Of a stretch of 64,000 nt of DNA, positions 57,711-64,000 are shown piece after piece. The number at the start of each line of letters is the position of its first letter. Within the stretch, counting starts at the first letter, position 1. The notes under the pieces were generated by a model. The model saw only the letters and a program-made list of their open reading frames with translations. It was not told the origin of the DNA and made no database searches. The stretch comes from Paraburkholderia phytofirmans PsJN (lineage in GTDB: Bacteria > Pseudomonadota > Gammaproteobacteria > Burkholderiales > Burkholderiaceae). Location of the stretch: assembly GCF_000020125.1 (NCBI RefSeq), contig NC_010676.1:248001-312000 (forward strand), given 5' to 3'. The translations under genes were made by a program, and so were the position numbers.

Positions 57711-58829
57711 ATGCTGATAGGCATACCAAGGGAGATTCGCGAAGGCGAGGCGCGCGTAGCCGCCACGCCGGAGACGGTCAAGAAGTATGTGGCGCAGGGC
57801 CACCGGGTCATCGTGCAAAGCGGCGCCGGTGTGCGTGCCAGCCTGCGCGATGCCGCTTACGAGGCAGTCGGCGCCCGCATTGGCACCGCCTCGGAGGCGA
57901 TGGGCGCCGGACTTGTCCTGAAAGTCCGCGCCCCCGAGCCTGCGGAACTGGCCATGATGACGCCCGGCGCCGTGCTGGTCGGCATGCTCAATCCGTTCGA
58001 CATGGAGAACGAGGTCCGAATGGTCGCCGCGGGCATCATTGCCTTCGCGCTGGAAGCGGCGCCGCGCACCACGCGTGCGCAGAGCATGGACGTGCTGTCG
58101 TCGCAGGCGAATATCGCAGGCTACAAGGCCGTGCTGGTCGCCGCCCATCACTACCAGCGTTTCATGCCGATGCTCATGACCGCGGCCGGAACCGTCAAGG
58201 CCGCACGCGTGCTGATCCTCGGCGCCGGCGTGGCCGGATTGCAGGCGATCGCCACCGCGAGGCGGCTGGGCGCGGTGATCGAGGCTTCGGACGTGCGCCC
58301 TGCCGTAAAGGAGCAGATCGAATCGCTGGGTGCGAAGTTTCTGGACGTGCCGTTCCTGACCGACGAGGAGCGCGAGATCGCACAAGGTGCGGGCGGCTAT
58401 GCGCGTCCGATGCCCGCGGACTGGATGCGCCGCCAGGCCGAGCTCGTGCATGAGCGCGCCAAGCAAGCCGACATCGTCATTACCACCGCGCTGATCCCTG
58501 GCCGCACGGCGCCCGTGCTGCTGCAGGAAGCGTCGGTGCAGCAGATGAAGCCAGGCTCGGTTGTGGTTGATCTGGCGGCGGCGCAAGGCGGCAACTGCCC
58601 GCTGACGGTTCCCGACGAAGTGGTCGAGCGCCATGGCGTCATTCTCGTCGGCCATACCAACCTCGCGGCGATGGTGGCTGCCGACGCCTCGGCGCTGTAT
58701 GCCCGCAACGTGCTCGATTTCCTCAAGCTGATCCTCGACAAGGAGGGCAAGCTCGTCATCGACCGGCAGGACGACATCGTCGCCGCCTGCCTGATGACCG
58801 GGCAAGAGCAAGTCGATCTGGCCAGCTAA
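57711..58829 (+). CDS. pntAA: Proton-translocating transhydrogenase subunit alpha 1
   Basis: A 372-residue NAD(H)-binding subunit. It has MLIGIPREIREGEARVAATP, VLILGAGVAGLQAIATA and the RQAELVHERAKQADIVI segment. The ATG at 57711 has GGAGAGG upstream; the frame is open 31 codons further. It is the three-gene (alpha1, alpha2, beta) form. It reduces NADP with NADH using proton motive force. Its position right after F420 and pyrimidine genes suggests it feeds NADPH to npdG. Confidence 0.95.
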   Translation: MLIGIPREIREGEARVAATPETVKKYVAQGHRVIVQSGAGVRASLRDAAYEAVGARIGTASEAMGAGLVLKVRAPEPAELAMMTPGAVLVGMLNPFDMENEVRMVAAGIIAFALEAAPRTTRAQSMDVLSSQANIAGYKAVLVAAHHYQRFMPMLMTAAGTVKAARVLILGAGVAGLQAIATARRLGAVIEASDVRPAVKEQIESLGAKFLDVPFLTDEEREIAQGAGGYARPMPADWMRRQAELVHERAKQADIVITTALIPGRTAPVLLQEASVQQMKPGSVVVDLAAAQGGNCPLTVPDEVVERHGVILVGHTNLAAMVAADASALYARNVLDFLKLILDKEGKLVIDRQDDIVAACLMTGQEQVDLAS

Positions 58830-58839
58830 GGAGACTTCA

Positions 58840-59196
58840 ATGGAATTAGTTAACCACACGGTGATCAACCTGATCATCTTCGTACTGGCGATCTACGTGG
58901 GCTATCACGTGGTCTGGACCGTGACACCGGCTTTGCATACGCCTCTGATGGCGGTCACCAATGCGATCTCGGGCATCATCATCGTCGGCGCCATGTTGGC
59001 GGCCGGCCTGACCGAAGGCAGCGTCGGACGCGTGGCGGGCACGCTGGCGGTGGCGCTCGCCGCCGTGAACGTGTTCGGTGGCTTCCTGGTCACGCAGCGC
59101 ATGCTCGAGATGTTCCGCAAGAAGTCACCCAAGGCGCAGCCCCAGGCCGAGCGCCAGACGCATGCAGGCGGCAAGGCTGCGGAGGCTGCACGATGA
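58840..59196 (+). CDS. pntAB: Transhydrogenase subunit alpha 2 (membrane)
   Basis: A 118-residue membrane protein with three to four helices (LIIFVLAIYVGYHVVW, ISGIIIVGAMLAAGL, VALAAVNVFGGFLV) and a charged C-terminal tail. It completes the alpha part of the three-subunit transhydrogenase. Ten bases separate it from pntAA and it overlaps pntB by ATGA. Confidence 0.94.
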   Translation: MELVNHTVINLIIFVLAIYVGYHVVWTVTPALHTPLMAVTNAISGIIIVGAMLAAGLTEGSVGRVAGTLAVALAAVNVFGGFLVTQRMLEMFRKKSPKAQPQAERQTHAGGKAAEAAR

Positions 59197-60656
59197 ACGG
59201 ACTCTCGATGAATTCGGTCACCCTGCTTTATTTGGGGGCTTCGGTCTGCTTCATCCAGGCGCTCAAGGGTCTGTCGCACCCGACTACGGCTCGCAGAGGC
59301 AACGTCTTCGGCATGAGCGGCATGGCCATCGCCGCGGTGACCACGCTGCTGCTGATCGTCAAGCTCAAGAATGAGTTCCTGGCGGCGGGCACGGCGCAGT
59401 CGCCGGTGGGCTTGGGCCTGATTCTGATCTTTGGTGCGCTGGTGGTGGGTGGCGGCATCGGCGCCTACGCGGCGAAGCAGGTCGAGATGACCAGGATGCC
59501 GGAGCTGGTCGCGGCGATGCACTCGCTGATCGGTCTGGCCGCCGCGTTCATCGCGGTCGCGGCGGTCGCCGAGCCGGCGGCATTCGGCATCACGCAGGCG
59601 GCCTCGCATGAAATCCCACTGGGCAATCGCATCGAACTGTTCATTGGCTGCTTTGTCGGCGCGATTACCTTCTCTGGTTCCGTAATCGCCTTTGGCAAGT
59701 TGGCCGGACGCTTCAAGTTCCGCCTGTTCCAGGGCGCACCAGTGGTGTTTGCCGGCCAGCACTGGCTGAACCTGCTGCTGGCGGTGGCGATGATCAGTTT
59801 CGGATGCCTCTTCGCCCAGTCGCAGGATTGGCTGCCGTTTCTGCTGATGCTGGCGATTGCCTTTGTGTTGGGTGTGCTGATCATTATTCCGATCGGCGGT
59901 GCAGACATGCCGGTGGTGGTGTCGATGCTGAACTCGTACTCGGGTTGGGCGGCGGCAGGCATCGGCTTCTCGTTGAACCAGCCGATGCTGATCGTTGCCG
60001 GCTCGCTGGTGGGATCAAGCGGTGCGATCCTGTCGTACATCATGTGCCGTGCGATGAACCGGTCGTTCTTCCGCGTGCTGTTGGGCGGCTTCGGCGGCGC
60101 GACCGCGGCGGCGGCCGACCAGCTACAGCGCCCGGTCAAGGCGGGCTCGGCTGATGATGCGGCCTTCCTGTTAGGCAACGCGGAAACCGTGGTCATCGTA
60201 CCTGGATACGGCTTGGCGGTGGCCCGCGCGCAACATGCGCTCAAGGAACTCACCGAGATGTTGAAGGGAAAGGGCGTGAGCGTGAAGTACGCGATCCACC
60301 CGGTGGCGGGCCGCATGCCGGGCCATATGAACGTGCTGCTGGCCGAGGCTGAGGTGCCGTACGATCAGGTCTTCGAGATGGAAGACATCAACAGCGAGTT
60401 CGGCCAAGCAGACGTCGTGCTTGTGCTCGGCGCCAATGACGTGGTTAACCCGTCGGCCAAGACCGATCCCAATTCGCCCATTGCCGGCATGCCGATCCTC
60501 GAGGCCTACAAGGCCAAGACCATCATCGTGAACAAGCGCTCGATGGCTGCCGGCTACGCCGGGCTGGACAACGAACTCTTCTACATGGACAAGACCATGA
60601 TGGTATTCGGCGATGCCAAGAAGGTTGTGGAAGACATGGTGAAGGCTGTGCACTGA
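59193..60656 (+). CDS. pntB: Transhydrogenase subunit beta
   Basis: A 487-residue protein. The N-terminal two thirds hold about nine helices; the soluble C-terminal domain binds NADP(H) (VIVPGYGLAVARAQHAL, IHPVAGRMPGHMNVLLAEA, LGANDVVNP). Completes the proton-driven NADH to NADP hydride transfer enzyme in the inner membrane. Start is coupled to pntAB. Confidence 0.95.
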   Translation: MNGLSMNSVTLLYLGASVCFIQALKGLSHPTTARRGNVFGMSGMAIAAVTTLLLIVKLKNEFLAAGTAQSPVGLGLILIFGALVVGGGIGAYAAKQVEMTRMPELVAAMHSLIGLAAAFIAVAAVAEPAAFGITQAASHEIPLGNRIELFIGCFVGAITFSGSVIAFGKLAGRFKFRLFQGAPVVFAGQHWLNLLLAVAMISFGCLFAQSQDWLPFLLMLAIAFVLGVLIIIPIGGADMPVVVSMLNSYSGWAAAGIGFSLNQPMLIVAGSLVGSSGAILSYIMCRAMNRSFFRVLLGGFGGATAAAADQLQRPVKAGSADDAAFLLGNAETVVIVPGYGLAVARAQHALKELTEMLKGKGVSVKYAIHPVAGRMPGHMNVLLAEAEVPYDQVFEMEDINSEFGQADVVLVLGANDVVNPSAKTDPNSPIAGMPILEAYKAKTIIVNKRSMAAGYAGLDNELFYMDKTMMVFGDAKKVVEDMVKAVH

Positions 60657-60735
60657 GGCACTCGCCCCAACCGCGGAACGGATGTGCTGCCCGACTCGCG
60701 GCCCGCCCGGCAGGATAACTAAACAGGAGAAGGCG

Positions 60736-61683
60736 ATGTCGATCGGCGTGCCAAGAACCACGAATATCGGGTGGGCCTGACGCTCGGGAGCGTGCGCGAT
60801 TAGGCGTGCGCGGGCATCAGGTGCTGGTGGAGGTTGGGGCCGGCGCCGCCATCGGCATGACCGACGGTGAATATGTCACAGCCGGCGCCAGCCGAGCCGA
60901 AGTTCGAAGGGAGTGTTCGCCAGCGCGGACATGATAGTCAAGGTCAAGGAACCGGAGCCTGCGGAGTGCGCGATGCTGCGCCTTGGGCAGATCACGTATA
61001 CGTGTCTGCACTTGGCGCCGGATCCGGAATAGATCGTGGCGCTAGTCGAGCGTGCCCGGCGTGCCGGGAGCCAACGTGGTCATCATCGGTGCAGGAGTAG
61101 TCGGCAGCAATGCCGTGCAGATGACAGTAGGCATGGGCGCGCGCGTGACTGTGCCTGACAGGAGCATCGATCAGCTGCGCCAGATCGATCTCGTCTACGA
61201 CAATCGCATAACCACGCAATCCTCGAGTACGCAAGCGATCGAAGACGCCGTGGTGGACGCTGACCTGGCGATCGGCAGCGTGCTGATTCCGGGGGGGGGC
61301 GTGGCACCCAATCTAGTCGGCCGCAGCATGATCGCGGGATGAAAGCCGGTTCGGTGGTGGTCGGCGGGGCGATCGACCAGGGCGGCTGCTTCGAAACATC
61401 CGTCGCCACCACGCATGCGGAGCCCACCTTCGTCGTGGATGGCGTGATCCACTATTGCGTGGCCAACATGCCAGGCGCGGTAGCGCGAGCCTCCACGCTG
61501 GCGCTGAACAATGCCACCATCGGGCACGCCACCGCGATCGCCGACAAGGGCGGGACGCAGGCAGTGCGCGGGGACGCGCGTCTGCGCGCAGGCCTGAACG
61601 TCTGCCGAGGCCAAATGACTCACGAAGCAGAAGCGCGCAATCTGGGGTATAAGCACCTACCCGGCGAGCGGGCCTTGGCGTAG
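60736..61683 (+). pseudogene. ald: Broken alanine dehydrogenase gene (ald)
   Basis: An alanine dehydrogenase is spread over several frames: MSIGVPR, then EYRVGLT, VLVEVGAGAAIG, MIVKVKEPEPAECAML, and a stop; then after a gap VPGANVVIIGAGVVGSNAVQM, AVVDADLAIGSVLIPG, a G-run frameshift near 61290, AIDQGGCFETS, VDGVIHYCVANMPGAV and ALNNATIGHAT. Frameshifts, an in-frame stop and a deletion of the middle make it inactive. AGGAGAAGG still precedes the ATG. An active copy would have recycled the alanine formed by the transaminase to pyruvate. Confidence 0.85.
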
Positions 61684-61880
61684 CAGTAGGTGGCAGCCTC
61701 TCTGAACGCGCGCCAGAAGACTATCGTTCTCCCGCATTGCGGATCGTTCTGCTCCTGCGCAAAACTGGACTGTTTTGAGGGCGTGACGGTGGATCGCCGA
61801 TACAGCACGACATGCCTTTGCCGACGGCACCGGACCCCGGGATATGCAGTAGGAACAGGCGCCGCAGTGGGGAGTGGTTT

Positions 61881-62831
61881 ATGCAGTTGGATATGAGACT
61901 GGTCATGGCGTTCTCGCTCGTCATGCGAAGCGGGAGCCTCACGCAGGCGGAAGCCATCAGTGGCGTCTCGAAGGCGACGCTGAGCCGCCAGTTACAAGTG
62001 CTGGAGGAGGAGCTGGGCGTTACGCTGTTCAACCGGCGTGCCCGTGGCATGAGCCCGACGGAGGCGGCGCGGGCCTTTCATACGCATTGCGAGCAAATCC
62101 TGGCTGACGTCTCCGGACGACTGGAAGTCGCCCGCGAGCAACTTCAGGAGCTGGGTTCCGGCATTGGCGGCGAGCTGTCGATCAAGGCCGACAGCGAATT
62201 CAGTACCACTTTCGCCGCACATGTCACCAAGCTGTTTATGGCGCGGCATCCGAATGTGAAGCTCAACCTCGACGTTGCCGACTACCCTGGCTGCGCCAAA
62301 GCGGAGGAAATCGACGGCTACATCTGCGCCGAGCTGCCGGACATTCCGGACCTCGTCGGCAAGCTGCTTGGGCAAATCAGCTGCGGGCTATACGCCAGCC
62401 CCGCCTACCTGAAGCAGAAGGGTACCCCTGTAACGCCGATGGACCTGACGTGCCATGATTCCATCGTGATCCGGTCGACCAGCGGGAACAAGGACACCCT
62501 GATGCTGTATTCGCAAGGCGGAAGTCAACCCTACCTTCCCAAAGCCAATGTCACGACCAACGACCATTGGATCATGAAGACGTTCTGCATTGACGGATTT
62601 GGCATCGCCCTGTTGCCAGATTTCTTCGTGCAGCCGGAGTTGAGCCAACAACTGCTCGTTCCGGTATTGCCAGAGTGGAAGCCGCAACCCAGGCGCATTT
62701 ACTGTGCTTATCAGAAGCAGCGCTTTGCCGGAAGAAAGCTCAGCGACTTGATCACGCTAATGGCCGATTGTATTAAGGACATCGATACCTTTTCCGGCTA
62801 TGTCGGCAGAAGCTCCTCTGGCAGCAGCTAG
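61881..62831 (+). CDS. LysR-type transcriptional regulator
   Basis: A 316-residue LysR protein. The N-terminal HTH is FSLVMRSGSLTQAEAISGVSKATLSRQL with LEEELGVTLFNRRARGMSPT; the rest is a periplasmic-binding-like sensor domain. GGGGAGTGG precedes the ATG at 61881. It closes the island, co-directional with the catabolic genes and about 200 bp past the ald remnant. It is a candidate regulator of the operon, though its target is not shown by the sequence. Confidence 0.9.
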   Translation: MQLDMRLVMAFSLVMRSGSLTQAEAISGVSKATLSRQLQVLEEELGVTLFNRRARGMSPTEAARAFHTHCEQILADVSGRLEVAREQLQELGSGIGGELSIKADSEFSTTFAAHVTKLFMARHPNVKLNLDVADYPGCAKAEEIDGYICAELPDIPDLVGKLLGQISCGLYASPAYLKQKGTPVTPMDLTCHDSIVIRSTSGNKDTLMLYSQGGSQPYLPKANVTTNDHWIMKTFCIDGFGIALLPDFFVQPELSQQLLVPVLPEWKPQPRRIYCAYQKQRFAGRKLSDLITLMADCIKDIDTFSGYVGRSSSGSS

Positions 62832-62977
62832 GCGGGAGTGTGGGCTCGACCGGTCGAAGCAACAGATTGAGAAATCGTTCAGTCAGCGCATCTAAATCAA
62901 ATCAGGTGTCTTGCGTGAACGTTCGCTGGGCGGTCCGGCTACGGCGTTGAGTTTGGCTTCTGACGCACAAAGGCCTG

Positions 62978-63538
62978 ATGCTTAAGGCTGGGTCGGCAGT
63001 CGACGCCACCCTGATTGCCGCGCCCAGTTTGACAAAGAATGGCTGCGGCACACGCGATCCGGGAATGCAATCCACGCAGAAAGGTGGCAACTGGTACTTC
63101 GGGATGAAAATGCACGTCGGCGTGGACGCCGACTCGGGCCTCGTCCATACGTTCATTGGAACGGCGGTCGATGTTCACGACTTCAACGTAGCCCAAGCGT
63201 TGCTGCACGGTGAAGAAACGGATGTGTACGCGGACGCCGGTCACCAGGGTATCGGAAAGCGCAGCGGGACTGACGCGGTTCGCTGGCATGTTGCAATGCG
63301 ACCGGCAAAGCGCAGGAAACTGGATCCGAGTGATTCGTTGGACGCGATCTACGATCAGATTGCACGCCTGAAAGCGGGTGTTCGGGCCAAAGTCGAACAC
63401 CCGCTTAGCATCCTCAAGCGGCAGTTCGGGTACCTGAAAATGCCCTATCGCGGTTTGATGAAGAACACTGCCCAGATCACCATCCTGTTTGCTTTGGGCA
63501 ATTTGTGGATGGCGCGTAGCGCTTTGCGCAAAGCTTGA
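62978..63538 (+). mobile_element. IS5-family transposase, C-terminal fragment
   Basis: About 186 residues of an IS5-type DDE transposase: the first catalytic Asp in SAVDATLIAAPS, KGGNWYFGMKMHVGVDADSG, the second Asp in VYADAGHQG, and the C-terminal Glu region in RAKVEHPLSILKRQFGY. The N-terminal 130-140 residues and the left end are missing. A likely right end is at 63671-63690 (GGTTGTGCAGACCCTTCTTA). The copy is inactive. It marks the right border of the island. Confidence 0.88.
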
Positions 63539-63735
63539 AACACCGGGCAAATGAAGGCCATATGTCTGGTTGGAGCGCTCCAGTGTGCGGGAAAATCTTG
63601 CAATCCGCGCATCGACCAAGATCTGAACGCCGAGGCTGCGCCTGATGTGAAAAACAACGCTTCGAAAGCGGGTTGTGCAGACCCTTCTTAACCGATTCAG
63701 CGCACAACGTCGGCGGGACCCGCGGCAAAATTTGA
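63539..63735. other. IS5 right end and flank
   Basis: Holds the apparent right terminal sequence of the truncated IS (about 63671-63690); no gene seen. Confidence 0.4.
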
Positions 63736-63996
63736 TCACCTCCGAAAACGCCCGGCCAGCCGAGGGTTTGGCGCGAACAGCTGCTTCGGGTCCGGTGGAA
63801 TGGACCACTTCCCACGATGACGTATGTCCGTCTCTATGTCACGCACCGCGTTGACTACTCGCTCTTGAGCCTCGGGGAAAGCTTGCTCTGCCGGCTCATG
63901 GTTCCATTCATTCGGGGGTTGGAGTCTATGCCAGACATGGCGCGATCCAGATATATGCGGACTGGCTATACGTATTGATTTGTATAGATGTACGGT
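63736..63996 (-). pseudogene. C-terminal coding fragment of an unidentified protein
   Basis: An 86-codon open frame on the minus strand with protein-like composition (SRHVWHRLQPPNEWNHEP, AQERVVNAVRDIETDIRHRG, KWSIPPDPKQLF) ends in a stop at 63736. A stop codon sits directly upstream at 63997-63999 and no start codon is seen, so the 5' part is missing or damaged. The ending recalls large Burkholderia proteins linked to type VI secretion lipase effectors (DUF2235 kind), but I cannot confirm this. The IS remnant is next to it. Confidence 0.4.
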
Positions 63997-64000
63997 TTAA

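Overview
The window is high-GC DNA from a betaproteobacterium, most likely a Burkholderiaceae member such as Paraburkholderia or Caballeronia. I infer this from gene content (phasin, short H-NS-like protein, PRC-barrel protein, many lone metabolic genes) and codon use. No rRNA or tRNA gene and no CRISPR array was seen.

Region 1 (1 to about 28.6 kb) looks like ordinary chromosome with small independent units. It holds an ABC exporter (cut by the window start), a PhyH-type dioxygenase, a three-subunit molybdenum aldehyde oxidoreductase (paoABC type, minus strand), a DJ-1/PfpI protein, a DUF1330 and a YciI protein, and a hydroxy-acid or sugar-acid locus. That locus contains an HTH-citrate synthase, a VOC protein, an MFS transporter, an SDR and a D-2-hydroxyacid dehydrogenase, with twin operators between the last two. 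Next come stress and envelope genes, a phasin, a Nudix hydrolase, and an amino-acid locus: ornithine cyclodeaminase family, asparaginase, D-amino-acid dehydrogenase, GlxA-type regulator and a LivK-like binding protein. A hemerythrin ends this part.

Region 2 (about 29.9 to 62.8 kb) is a catabolic island and the main interest. It starts after a gene-free, AT-richer 1.2 kb stretch and ends at an IS5-family remnant. In order it holds: a BMP-type (nucleobase/nucleoside-like) ABC transporter; formaldehyde detoxification (a wrecked frmA, intact gfa and S-formylglutathione hydrolase); a MocR regulator; a wrecked ferredoxin reductase; then a long plus-strand series. The series comprises a VOC protein, a flavin/2Fe-2S reductase, two Rieske oxygenases, a small ferredoxin, a ferredoxin reductase, beta-alanine:pyruvate transaminase, (methyl)malonate-semialdehyde dehydrogenase, dihydropyrimidinase, cofG-cofH-cofD-cofC-cofE, an F420:NADP oxidoreductase, an F420-type luciferase-like oxidoreductase, an N-carbamoyl-amino-acid amidohydrolase and pntAA-pntAB-pntB. 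A wrecked alanine dehydrogenase gene and a LysR regulator follow.

My reading (inference): the island takes up an N- or O-methylated pyrimidine-like compound. The Rieske enzymes demethylate it and the formaldehyde goes to the glutathione pathway. The ring is reduced by an F420H2-dependent enzyme in place of the usual dihydropyrimidine dehydrogenase, for which no gene is seen here. The reduced ring is opened and degraded to a beta-amino acid, then to a semialdehyde and acyl-CoA. Transhydrogenase keeps NADPH high, the F420:NADP oxidoreductase turns NADPH into F420H2, and the cofactor's own biosynthetic genes sit inside the same operon. Individual enzyme families are clear from sequence; the substrate and the role of the F420 enzyme are hypotheses.
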